From the NCBI GenBank assembly GCA_938036315.1, contig CALHPK010000006.1, positions 134,999-198,998 of the forward strand: a DNA stretch of 64,000 nt, given 5' to 3'. The position numbers were made by a program, and so were the translations under genes. The notes under the pieces were generated by a model that was not told the origin of the DNA, ran no database searches, and saw only the letters and a list, made by a program, of their open reading frames with translations. Below are positions 1 through 7,552 of this stretch, one piece after another. Each line of letters begins with the position of its first letter. The first letter of the stretch is position 1. This DNA is from an uncultured bacterium. Lineage in GTDB: Bacteria; Calescibacteriota; Calescibacteriia; Calescibacteriales; Calescibacteriaceae.

Positions 1-230
1 CTAACCTTGTTCAGAATGCGAAAAAAATAAACTTTGTATCCTATGAAGAAATGATGGAATTAGCATCACTGGGAGCAAAAGTCTTGCAGATAAGGAGCGT
101 GGAGATAGGGGCAAGATTTGGCATACCAATTCATGTCAGAAATACATTCTCAGATGAACTTGGAACTTTGGTGTGTTATCCGGAGAGGATTCAAGAGTTG
201 AAAGAGTTCTACAAAATCAGTTCATTATAA
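1..230 (+). CDS. lysC: Aspartokinase, 3' end only (catalytic domain, no ACT domains)
   Basis: Partial gene entering from the left edge; the frame is set by codons from base 3 and ends at TAA 228-230. The translation carries the aspartokinase signature seen as SYEEMMELASLGAKVLQ, then RSVEIGARFGIPIHVRNTF and SDELGTLV. These correspond to the end of the amino-acid-kinase catalytic domain, which phosphorylates aspartate in the lysine/threonine/methionine pathway. In most aspartokinases this block is followed by about 150 residues of two ACT regulatory domains. Here the protein stops 17 residues after GTLV, and I see no ACT-like coding in any frame of the next 150 bases. It is therefore either a naturally catalytic-only enzyme or a truncated one. 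The family call is confident; the absence of ACT domains is seen directly. Confidence 0.85.
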   Translation, partial: NLVQNAKKINFVSYEEMMELASLGAKVLQIRSVEIGARFGIPIHVRNTFSDELGTLVCYPERIQELKEFYKISSL

Positions 231-310
231 ATAAGTGAAGTGAATCGTGAAATGGCTGAAGCGTATCGGGTTAGGAGTTATTACTCTGACAGTAGAAGTT
301 ATTCTATGAT

Positions 311-344
311 GTCCTATATTATCGGATGTTCTATATTATCGGTA
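311..344. repeat. 17-nt tandem duplication
   Basis: Two adjacent 17-nt units (311-327 and 328-344), each containing the core CTATATTATCGG, differ at a few positions. They lie between the lysC end and the ZIP gene. The AT-rich core resembles a -10 box, but I cannot assign a function. Confidence 0.7.
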
Positions 345-361
345 GATACTTAGTGTAAGCT
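342..361. repeat. Direct repeat, left copy, flanking the ZIP gene
   Basis: GTAGATACTTAGTGTAAGCT at 342-361 recurs at 1120-1139 as GTAGATACGTAGTGTAAACT (18 of 20 identical, same orientation). The two copies bracket the ZIP transporter gene at 384-1118 almost exactly. This could mark a past insertion or duplication, or be a shared regulatory element. No transposase or integrase is present. Confidence 0.65.
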
Positions 362-383
362 GATTGGATTCAGTGTATATGTT

Positions 384-1118
384 TTAGTGTCCCAAAAACT
401 CTACTATTGTGAATATAAGTATGGCGCCAGCCCCGAATAATGCAAAATCTTTTATTGAACTGAGAAGTGGTATAAAATCGTGTATGGCTACATAGGTGAG
501 AATTCCAGCAGAAACTGGCGCAAAGATATGTCCAACATCAGAAGAAAAAAGTACAAGTGTAGCCCCTAGTATATTGAAAGCAGATGTCAAAAATATGAAA
601 GCTATAGATCTTTTCTTGTTATGATCTGAGTATATGAAACTGAGAATCAATCCATCTGTTACTTTGTGAGCTAGGATAGGTAGCAGAGATACAAAAAAAT
701 TCTTTGAAAACAATAGAAAACCACCCATGAAAAATCCATCTGAAATGTAGTGTAATCCTAGTCCAGTTACAACTGTAACCCTAAAAGGATCTTCACAAGA
801 CCAGCAAGAAAGTTCATTTTCTCTGTATGTAAGGTGGTGACTTTTAAGGAAGCTCAATTTATCAAGTATGATAGATATAACTACTCCAAGGAACATAAGA
901 GTATGGGAGAAGTTATCAGAATTATGAAGCGATTCAGGAATAATCCGTAAAAAAACTGCTGATAGAATTACTCCAGAAGCAAAGCTGAAGATTTCTTTCT
1001 TCCTTAAGATAGCAAGATTTAAAAAGAGTAAAGCTGATAGTACTGGTATAGAAAACAGTACTGCTGAGATTATAATCCATTTTAAAATTATCTCAAGCTG
1101 ACCAATCATAAGATACAT
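384..1118 (-). CDS. ZIP-family divalent metal transporter
   Basis: Inner-membrane protein of 244 residues with about eight hydrophobic segments, the size and layout of ZIP (zinc/iron-regulated) permeases that import Zn2+ or other divalent metals. The two metal-site helices are visible: HYISDGFF around residue 123 matches the HNxxDG of TM4, and AHKVTDG around residue 150 matches the second His/Asp motif of TM5. A short hydrophilic loop with CWSCEDP precedes TM4 and could take part in metal sensing. The gene stands alone, convergent with the lysC remnant and divergent from the next genes. An 18/20 direct repeat sits on each side. Substrate cannot be decided from sequence. Confidence 0.85.
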   Translation of the reverse strand: MYLMIGQLEIILKWIIISAVLFSIPVLSALLFLNLAILRKKEIFSFASGVILSAVFLRIIPESLHNSDNFSHTLMFLGVVISIILDKLSFLKSHHLTYRENELSCWSCEDPFRVTVVTGLGLHYISDGFFMGGFLLFSKNFFVSLLPILAHKVTDGLILSFIYSDHNKKRSIAFIFLTSAFNILGATLVLFSSDVGHIFAPVSAGILTYVAIHDFIPLLSSIKDFALFGAGAILIFTIVEFLGH

Positions 1119-1119
1119 A

Positions 1120-1139
1120 GTAGATACGTAGTGTAAACT
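1120..1139. repeat. Direct repeat, right copy, flanking the ZIP gene
   Basis: Second copy of the 20-nt element at 342-361, with two substitutions. It begins 2 bases upstream of the ZIP start codon region, so it overlaps that gene's presumed promoter or leader. Confidence 0.65.
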
Positions 1140-1235
1140 TAGTAGATCTACAATAATAATTCTAATCTATAATTAAGATTTCAATGATTCTTTCTTTTTC
1201 ATTATTATGGCGTTTATTTTATTTTAATCTTATAA

Positions 1236-1543
1236 GTTGGGTGAGAAATTGACCATTATAGATTAAGATCTTTTGTAGGGAAGGTGCGTAGTCTATAGGT
1301 ATTCCGTAGGCTATATCTTTGAAACACCTGAATTGTAGCCATTGCGGGCTAAAGTGTAACCTATCTTAGCCTTGAATCGTTCAACATGCTCTCTTCTAAA
1401 AAATTGTAAGTTCGGCGGAGGGGAATTCGCTGGTTTTACCTCTTTGAAGGGTGCATTTGAGGGGTACATCCTTTAGATTACCAACTTTGTTTGGCTTGCT
1501 GATAGGGAGAGTTTTGAAGAGAAGAATTAATTTCTCACCCGGT
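1236..1543. ncRNA. Candidate structured non-coding RNA, ~308 nt, family not recognised
   Basis: This gene-free stretch folds on paper into a closed multi-branched structure. The ends pair through a perfect 12-bp stem (1239-1250 with 1529-1540), extended by three wobble pairs to 1236/1543. Inside are: 1282-1286 with 1325-1329 enclosing TATAG/CTATA; GGCTAA 1347-1352 with TTAGCC 1366-1371; and TCTCTTC 1390-1396 with GAAGAGA 1516-1522. That last stem encloses three hairpins: 1406-1409/1436-1439 continued by 1414-1419/1426-1431 with loop GGGGAA; 1447-1453/1467-1473; and 1481-1484/1491-1494. I looked for tmRNA, RNase P, SRP, 6S and cobalamin-riboswitch hallmarks on both strands and found none. Strand is undecided. 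It could be an independent RNA or the leader of the 1725 gene. Confidence 0.45.
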
Positions 1544-1618
1544 GTATTTAAAAAAATTTATATTATTTATTTTACTATACGTAATATCTTTTTCTTTTAT
1601 AATTTTGTATGATTTCAT

Positions 1619-1649
1619 CGGGGGTAAGGTAGGCTGGGTTCTACTCCCG
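1619..1649 (+). other. Hairpin upstream of the Rsm22-type gene
   Basis: CGGGGGTA (1619-1626) can pair with TACTCCCG (1642-1649), eight pairs including one G-U. The same bases also resemble a tRNA T-arm followed by half an acceptor stem, but no tRNA or tmRNA body fits. It may belong to the leader of the gene that follows or to the RNA candidate at 1236-1543. Confidence 0.35.
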
Positions 1650-1724
1650 GCTGTGGAAAAATGAAAAATAGATAGGTCATTAATTTTTAATTTCCCAGAG
1701 GAAGTTGAGAATATTATAAAGAGC

Positions 1725-2891
1725 TTGATTTATACTTGGAGAAGAGATTATTTGTATAAACTTGCAAAGTCAAGCTTTGAGCTTGCAGAACAATTTCAAA
1801 AAGGGATTTCTTTTCCTATAGATTACCAAACTATTATACCATATTTTTTTTACTTTTTCCCAAAAACTTTTTCAGCCAATGTCTTTGTCATAAAAAGTGC
1901 GCGTGATATTATAGAGGAAATCATTGCTAGTAAAGATCATATAAATATATTTGAAATTTCGGCAGGTACCTGTTCTGGGATTTCGGCTTTTCTCTATCTA
2001 CTTAAAAAGCAATACATTAAGCTCGGTAGAAATATCAGGCATAATAAAAAGTTAAATATCTTCGTTCAGGATATTTCAGAGTTAGCATTAGATCTCGGTA
2101 TCAAGCAGATTGAGAAATTTCTACCGATTCAGGGTTTTGATGTGTCTCTGAGAAAGATTGTGGCAGATTCAACTAAATTGAATATCCATAAGGAAGTCGG
2201 AGAGAAAGCGGACATTGTGATAATTTCTTTTTCCCTCTATGATATTTTTGGTACGTCTGTTGAGGATATGATATCTTGGTGTAAGAAGATGATGAAATAT
2301 ATAAGTGATAATGGTCTGTTTTTTATTGTTGAACCAGCAGTGAAGAATAGAAATTCTTTGTTTTTGATGAAGATAAGGGATGCTATGAGGGAGAATGTTA
2401 TTTCGCCTTGTCCACACTACAAAGATTGTCCACTACTTCGAAGAGGGGATGACTGGTGTCATTTTGGTGTAAGATGGAAAGCTCCGGAGTATCTTGAAAG
2501 AGCTATGTATATGATCGGAGGGAGACCTCCAGATATAAACTTTTCTTATCTTACTTTATCGAAAAAATACAGGTTGGAAAATTTGCTAAAAATATCAAAT
2601 GGAAGCAAACAAGATTTTCAGCATAAACCAGAACAAAATATGAAAATTATAAGGATTGTAAGTCATAGGTTAGAAGAGAAGGGGAGAATTCTTTTCTGGT
2701 CTTGTGAGGAATCTGGCAAATTTCTATATCAATTTCTCAAAAGGAATTCGTCCAAGACAGTTGAGGATGTATTCAGAATTGTCTCTGGAGACCTTATTGA
2801 AATATCTGGTGTTGTAAAAAGAGAAAATTTCTATGAAATACTACCGAACTCAAATCTAAAAATAATCTTAAGGCTCTTTGATCTTGATTAA
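1725..2891 (+). CDS. Rsm22-type methyltransferase-like protein with Fe-S cysteines
   Basis: 388 residues as called. A Rossmann methyltransferase core is seen at FEISAGTCSGISAFLYL (about residues 74-90, motif I) and VIISFSLYDIF (about 165). It is followed by a Cys/His block, CPHYKDCPLLRRGDDWCHF, around residues 226-244. This block is the hallmark of the Rsm22 family (PF09243), known from mitochondrial small-subunit assembly, where the cysteines hold a 4Fe-4S cluster. A role in ribosome assembly is inferred from the family only. The annotated start is TTG at 1725. The frame is open upstream to 1665 and encodes plausible sequence (FNFPEEVENIIKSLIY), but no in-frame ATG, GTG or TTG exists there. 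Dropping one A from the A5 run at 1664-1668 would give an ATG at 1661 in frame. The true N-terminus is therefore uncertain. Confidence 0.75.
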   Translation: MIYTWRRDYLYKLAKSSFELAEQFQKGISFPIDYQTIIPYFFYFFPKTFSANVFVIKSARDIIEEIIASKDHINIFEISAGTCSGISAFLYLLKKQYIKLGRNIRHNKKLNIFVQDISELALDLGIKQIEKFLPIQGFDVSLRKIVADSTKLNIHKEVGEKADIVIISFSLYDIFGTSVEDMISWCKKMMKYISDNGLFFIVEPAVKNRNSLFLMKIRDAMRENVISPCPHYKDCPLLRRGDDWCHFGVRWKAPEYLERAMYMIGGRPPDINFSYLTLSKKYRLENLLKISNGSKQDFQHKPEQNMKIIRIVSHRLEEKGRILFWSCEESGKFLYQFLKRNSSKTVEDVFRIVSGDLIEISGVVKRENFYEILPNSNLKIILRLFDLD

Positions 2892-2913
2892 AAATTCCGC
2901 GTTGGAACTTTTT
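2892..2913 (+). terminator. Weak intrinsic terminator-like hairpin
   Basis: Directly after the Rsm22-type stop codon, TTCC/GGAA (2895-2898 and 2904-2907) form a short stem followed by a run of five T. The stem is only four perfect pairs, so this is a weak call. Confidence 0.3.
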
Positions 2914-3017
2914 ACGCACTTGAGAAAAAAGAAGTACAAATAGAGTGTTCTTGAAAAGAATGCAGGAGGTAGTATATCTGATATTCTCTCTTGCTAAACC
3001 CTGACATACTGAATCTG

Positions 3018-3032
3018 CTTGCTCAAAGCAAG
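3018..3032 (+). other. Small perfect hairpin in the leader of the MopE lipoprotein gene
   Basis: CTTGCT (3018-3023) and AGCAAG (3027-3032) pair across a 3-nt loop, about 90 nt upstream of the start at 3121. No T-run follows, so it is more likely a leader element or attenuated terminator than a strong stop. The rest of 2914-3120 shows nothing else I can interpret. Confidence 0.35.
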
Positions 3033-3120
3033 AACAAATTGTATAAGCAAAAACAAAAAATGGGAAATTCGGTTAAATATCAAAAAGTGGCTCTAAACTC
3101 AATATAGGAGATAAAAAAAT

Positions 3121-6042
3121 ATGGGGCAATTACTTATAAAAAGATTGTCAATAGTGGTGACGGCGGTAATTTTTCTGAGCTATGTTCTAATACAATCTGC
3201 GTGTACAAGAACAGGTAGTAAAAAAGTATCGGGTGAGGATCAGCTATCCGGAGGAATTCAAAAAATAAAGATAGAAGGGAAAGTTCAGGCGGAATCTGAT
3301 TTCTTCTCGGCTTCGCAGGAGGGTATAGTAACTACTAGATTAGTAACAGGAAGAATCATAACTGCGAGGGCTCCTCGGCTTTCAGCTAAGGAAGAGGAAG
3401 TAAAGCCGGTTAGGGAAGCGATTGTTGTGTATGAGGAGGGAGGAGTATCTGCAACTTCTGATGATAATGGGAATTTTTCTCTACAGGTAACTATTTCAAG
3501 GAAGTGTCCATGTGAGGTTACAATTTCAGCCGGAGCAGTCCGGAAGGATGGAAAAAGCTATCGTGTAAGACAGAATATCACAATATCAGACGAGGACATC
3601 AAGGCTGGTAGGAAGAATGTCGGAGCTATTACTGTTCTATCATCAGGAGGAATAATAGGTAAAGTAAGACTTGTGGGGGCTGATTATCATCAAGGTGTGT
3701 ATGCCTATATCCCCGGAACTGGAATGATTAGTATAACAGACGAGGAGGGTAATTTCGTCATAGGAGATATACCACCAGGGCAATATAAACTCGCAATGGA
3801 AAAAATAGGATACTCCTCTAAAATGACAGAGAATGTAGTGGTGGAAGAGGGGAAGATAACTTATGTTGGAGATTTTGAACTGCAAAAGGTGGAGTCTTCA
3901 GATGATTTTCTCAAGGGAGTGGTTAGGGAGAAGGTATCCGGAAGGGTTGTAATTGGCGCAATAATAGTCAGTTCTTCTGGCAAAGTTGCTATGTCAGATG
4001 TGCAAGGGATATTTCAAATAGGGAGCACTAAAGAAAAGCTTACCGTCTACAAAGAGGGATACAAACTAAAAGAGGTTTTCCCATCCGAGCTAACCACCAG
4101 GCAAGTTGAGATCATTCTTGAGATTGAAGATCTGAGAACTGGAGTAATAAAGGGTAAAGTGTACAATTGGAGTACATCAAAGCCTATCCCTGGGGCAACA
4201 GTGATCTCCCTACCTAAAGGAGATGCGACAGTGACTTTAAATGATGGAAGTTTTTCTCTTCAAGGAGTTGAGCCAGGAAGTTATAATCTTATATTCATCA
4301 AGAGCGATTTCCAAGTAGGTGTAGAACCGATCAGGATGCCAAATGGAGGAGTAATAGATATAGGAATAATAGGGCTTGTCCCGGATTGTCAGATGGCAAA
4401 GTTTTATGCGGATAAAGATGGAGATGGTTTTGGAGATCCTAATGAATATACCGAAGATTGTTATCCACCTTATGGGTATGTTGGGAATAAGAATGATTGT
4501 GATGATACAAGGGTTGAAATTCATCCCGGGGCAGTTGAAATTTGTAATGGGAAAGATGATAACTGTAATGGTCTTGTTGATGAGGGTGTGCAGGTAAAGT
4601 TCTACAGAGATCAAGATAATGATGGGTATGGCACATCGTTGACCTTGCCAGGAAGTGTAACTCAGGCTTGTGAGCAACCCCCAGGTTATGTAGGGAACAA
4701 TCTTGATTGCGATGATTCTGATCCTAATATAAACCCTGGTGTATTGGAAGAATGTAATGGGAAAGACGACAACTGCAACGGACATATAGACGAAGGTGTA
4801 CAGGTAAGATTCTACAGAGATCAAGATAATGATGGGTATGGAGATCCTGCTTCCAAGATGCAGGCGTGTACAGTACCTGTGGGCTATGTTGAAAACAATC
4901 TTGATTGCGATGATTCTGATCCTAATATAAACCCTGGCGTAGTTGAGGTAGTTGATGGACGAGATGAAAATTGCGATGGTATCCAAGATAATCTAACTTT
5001 CAGGATAGGGAATATAGCTGAAGTTTCGCCAGTACATTATATTGATTTGGCGATGGATCAAAGTGAGAGGCTTTATGTGTCAATGTCTTATACTGCATAT
5101 GGGAGCTCAAGATGGTTAGATTACTTTCGAAAAGAAGTTTTGGGAGAGTGGGAGGGAAAGGGTGCTCGATACCTCGGTGCAGGTAGCCAACTTTTGTATA
5201 GTTCCTCTATAGCAGTGAAACCAGATGGAAGTGAAGTTTACTTTTCTTACCATAGTTTTTCAGATGGCTCTTGTGGGGGTGGTTTGTGTATAAATAAATA
5301 TACATCGGGTGGTTGGTACGGTGACGGTAAAGGAGTAATTGTTGCGCCAAGCACGAGAAATAATGCGATAGCTTATGCTAATGGTTTTACTCATATAGTT
5401 TATGCAGATGAAACGGTGGTACACATATATGCAGACTCATCGCATCCAACTTTCTCAGAGCGAGCTTCAATTGTCTTTTCAGGTCAGGTTACAGATGTAG
5501 AGGTTTCTGCAAGTCCTGATGGAGCAACTGTGCATATGGTTGCTATTGTGATTTTAGCAGATGGGGAAAAATATCCATTTTATGCAAGGAATGCAATTCC
5601 AGGTGTTTTTTCGTCGTGGGTTACATCTCGAATAACTTCTTATACTTATGATGTTGAAAGTATTTCCGTTGCTGTTTCAGCTAATGGAGTAACTCATATA
5701 TGTTTTACTGGAAAAAATACTCCACATCTTTTTTACACGCAATCTACCGGGGGTAGCTTTTCAATTCCCAACAGTATTGACGGAGAGGGACCAATGTCAT
5801 CCTGTTCAATTACACTTGATAATGTTGGTTCCCCTCACGTAGCCTATTACAGTAAATCATTCAAAGATTTGAGATATGCTGTTTTGTATGAGGGAAGTTG
5901 GAAGAAATACAGAGTAACATATGTAGAATATGTTCCGTTGAATCACGGAGTCGGGATAGTGATAGATAGTAAAAAGATTCCGTATATAGCTTTTATTGGT
6001 TATAATCTACCAAGATACGCAACGCTAACAAGGAAGAATTAG
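3121..6042 (+). CDS. Large surface lipoprotein: carboxypeptidase-regulatory-like repeats, three MopE metal-binding repeats, BNR-like C-terminus
   Basis: 973 residues. The N-terminus has a basic start, a hydrophobic core and a Cys in SAC near residue 28, giving a probable lipoprotein signal (position -3 is Gln, not ideal). Residues 75-420 hold about four carboxypeptidase regulatory-like beta-sandwich units, recognised by phrases such as ATSDDNGNFSLQV, ISITDEEGNFVIGDIPPGQY and VTLNDGSFSLQGVEPGSYNL. Residues 422-626 hold three tandem MopE/MopuCID repeats (PF11617 type), each with a DxDxDG calcium-like loop, then DCDD, NPG and CNGKDDNCNG. Such repeats bind copper or calcium in characterised relatives. 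The remaining 350 residues resemble a BNR/beta-propeller without a named match. AGGAGAT precedes the ATG. It shares the MopE motif with the lipoprotein at 50734-52632, so the genome has a family of these. Function beyond outer-surface binding is unknown. Confidence 0.8.
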   Translation: MGQLLIKRLSIVVTAVIFLSYVLIQSACTRTGSKKVSGEDQLSGGIQKIKIEGKVQAESDFFSASQEGIVTTRLVTGRIITARAPRLSAKEEEVKPVREAIVVYEEGGVSATSDDNGNFSLQVTISRKCPCEVTISAGAVRKDGKSYRVRQNITISDEDIKAGRKNVGAITVLSSGGIIGKVRLVGADYHQGVYAYIPGTGMISITDEEGNFVIGDIPPGQYKLAMEKIGYSSKMTENVVVEEGKITYVGDFELQKVESSDDFLKGVVREKVSGRVVIGAIIVSSSGKVAMSDVQGIFQIGSTKEKLTVYKEGYKLKEVFPSELTTRQVEIILEIEDLRTGVIKGKVYNWSTSKPIPGATVISLPKGDATVTLNDGSFSLQGVEPGSYNLIFIKSDFQVGVEPIRMPNGGVIDIGIIGLVPDCQMAKFYADKDGDGFGDPNEYTEDCYPPYGYVGNKNDCDDTRVEIHPGAVEICNGKDDNCNGLVDEGVQVKFYRDQDNDGYGTSLTLPGSVTQACEQPPGYVGNNLDCDDSDPNINPGVLEECNGKDDNCNGHIDEGVQVRFYRDQDNDGYGDPASKMQACTVPVGYVENNLDCDDSDPNINPGVVEVVDGRDENCDGIQDNLTFRIGNIAEVSPVHYIDLAMDQSERLYVSMSYTAYGSSRWLDYFRKEVLGEWEGKGARYLGAGSQLLYSSSIAVKPDGSEVYFSYHSFSDGSCGGGLCINKYTSGGWYGDGKGVIVAPSTRNNAIAYANGFTHIVYADETVVHIYADSSHPTFSERASIVFSGQVTDVEVSASPDGATVHMVAIVILADGEKYPFYARNAIPGVFSSWVTSRITSYTYDVESISVAVSANGVTHICFTGKNTPHLFYTQSTGGSFSIPNSIDGEGPMSSCSITLDNVGSPHVAYYSKSFKDLRYAVLYEGSWKKYRVTYVEYVPLNHGVGIVIDSKKIPYIAFIGYNLPRYATLTRKN

Positions 6043-6107
6043 ATCATTATATTCTTGTCTGAGTGGAAGATTTGCAAAGCTTGAAAGTTCTGCAGAGAAC
6101 TTAATTC

Positions 6108-7403
6108 TCACAGGAGACTAAGTATGGCTTTTGGTGAGGATGGGAAATAAAGATGAATCCAAGTTGCTATAAACTTCCCTTTTGCAAATCCATCGTAACC
6201 TCTAAAATTCCCTTTTGCATCATATACTCTAAATATCCTCTTTATTTTTATGCGATCTAAATTTGAGATTCTTCCATAGTGGAATTCGTGTCCCTTCAAA
6301 AAACTATTCCCTATTTTTATTTTCCTCCAACCTAAAGCCTGAAGTCTGTCTTCAATTGATATTTCGAATGGAAAAATTCCGATACCGCTTATTTTTTTAT
6401 CTTTGTAGATTATCGATTTTGATAGAAGTTCAAGTCCTCCACATTCTGCGATAACCCTTTTGGGCTTTGAGAGCAAATTTCTGATAAGACTTATCAGATA
6501 TTCATTTTTCCCTATAAGTTCTGGATATCCTCCGGGGATAATAAGGACTCCTATATCTTTGTAAGTATCAGGGGATTCGATATCTTTTTCATTGATCTCA
6601 AATGTATCAAATCCCATACTCCGGAGTATCATTATATTTTCTGGGTAGTAGAAGGGGAAAAACTTTCCGGTTATAATGGCGATGCTTTTGATTTTTTTTA
6701 GCTTCGGAGTCAGTTCCGGGATTGAAAAATCACTTCTGATATAAGATTCTGATCTTTCAAATATCTTGAGTACGGTCTTTTTATCGAAGTATTTTGAGAA
6801 TGCTTCTTCAAACTTACTTTTGATTATCTTGTGCTCGTGTGGTAATTTCAATCCAAGGTGCCTTGATTTAAAATCAAATGAATTATCATATGGTAAATAT
6901 CCAACAAGAGCGACTTTCTCCTTACTCAGTGATTCTTTTATAATCTTGATATGGTTTGTTGAGCTTACTTTGTTGGCTATAATGCCAGCCAGGTTTATTT
7001 CATCTTTGAACCCCTTGACAATTCCACGGATTGATTCTCCCATGCGCGAGGCATCCACACAGAGTATAACAGGAGCCTTAACCACTTTTGAGGTATAAGC
7101 TGTACTTCCTTTGTATTTTTCACCGTCTAAAACCCCCATTACTCCTTCTATTACGTTGTATTCTTTCCCGTATTTTGCGAGCAGGAACTTTACAAAACTT
7201 TCCGAGCTCATAACAATATCAAGATTGAAACACGATGTAAATTCTCTATGGTATAAAGGATCTATAAAATCAGGACCTACCTTGAATGCGCAAACTTTAT
7301 ATCCTAAAGATAGAAGACCAGCTTCTATGCACAAAGAAGCTACAGTTTTCCCTGAATCTGACGATATTCCTCCTACTACCACTTTTTTTAACTTCCTGTT
7401 CAA
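6108..7403 (-). CDS. cbiA: Cobyrinate a,c-diamide synthase
   Basis: This enzyme amidates cobyrinic acid or hydrogenobyrinic acid with glutamine and ATP in cobalamin synthesis. A dethiobiotin-synthetase-like P-loop is at GGISSDSGKT near the N-terminus, followed by VGPDFIDPLYH and EGVMGVLDG. The C-terminal class-I glutaminase-like half has the nucleophile Cys in IAECGGLELL and the GHEFHYGRI motif. I chose TTG at 7403, which gives MNRKLKKVVVGGIS, the usual family start, with GGGGT upstream. An ATG at 7463 would add 20 residues encoded entirely by a tandem repeat. No other cobalamin genes are in the window, so the gene may serve salvage or a dispersed pathway. It is convergent with the lipoprotein gene. 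Confidence 0.85.
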   Translation of the reverse strand: MNRKLKKVVVGGISSDSGKTVASLCIEAGLLSLGYKVCAFKVGPDFIDPLYHREFTSCFNLDIVMSSESFVKFLLAKYGKEYNVIEGVMGVLDGEKYKGSTAYTSKVVKAPVILCVDASRMGESIRGIVKGFKDEINLAGIIANKVSSTNHIKIIKESLSKEKVALVGYLPYDNSFDFKSRHLGLKLPHEHKIIKSKFEEAFSKYFDKKTVLKIFERSESYIRSDFSIPELTPKLKKIKSIAIITGKFFPFYYPENIMILRSMGFDTFEINEKDIESPDTYKDIGVLIIPGGYPELIGKNEYLISLIRNLLSKPKRVIAECGGLELLSKSIIYKDKKISGIGIFPFEISIEDRLQALGWRKIKIGNSFLKGHEFHYGRISNLDRIKIKRIFRVYDAKGNFRGYDGFAKGKFIATWIHLYFPSSPKAILSLL

Positions 7404-7423
7404 TGTTGGTACCCCCTGTTCGT

Positions 7424-7465
7424 TACCTCCTAAGTAGTACCTCTTAGGTGGTACCTCCTGCACCC
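7424..7465 (-). repeat. Three 14-nt tandem repeats carrying Shine-Dalgarno-like cores upstream of cbiA
   Basis: Units at 7424-7437, 7438-7451 and 7452-7465 repeat with an exact 14-nt period; the third diverges after eight bases. Read on the cbiA strand, each contains AGGAGGTA or AAGAGGTA, so the leader holds three ribosome-binding-site-like cores upstream of the TTG start. Copy-number change here could alter translation of cbiA. Confidence 0.65.
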
Positions 7466-7552
7466 ACCCAGAATCAGAAATTATTATGATTTATATATAG
7501 GAAACAGAAAATATAAAAATGACAACGATAAAGAAAATCTAGTTCGATTATA

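Noticed and set aside
1236-1543. tmRNA or RNase P RNA
   Set aside because: No GGGG start, ALAA-type tag, GAGGAAAGUC or ACAGAA blocks on either strand.
1631-1660. T-arm and half acceptor stem resembling the 3' end of a tRNA or tmRNA
   Set aside because: No matching 5' acceptor half, D-arm or anticodon arm lies upstream, and no CCA or tag-coding region is visible.
4237-4986. 249-residue minus-strand ORF inside the MopE lipoprotein
   Set aside because: It reads the complement of the repeats; Ile-rich, low-complexity sequence.
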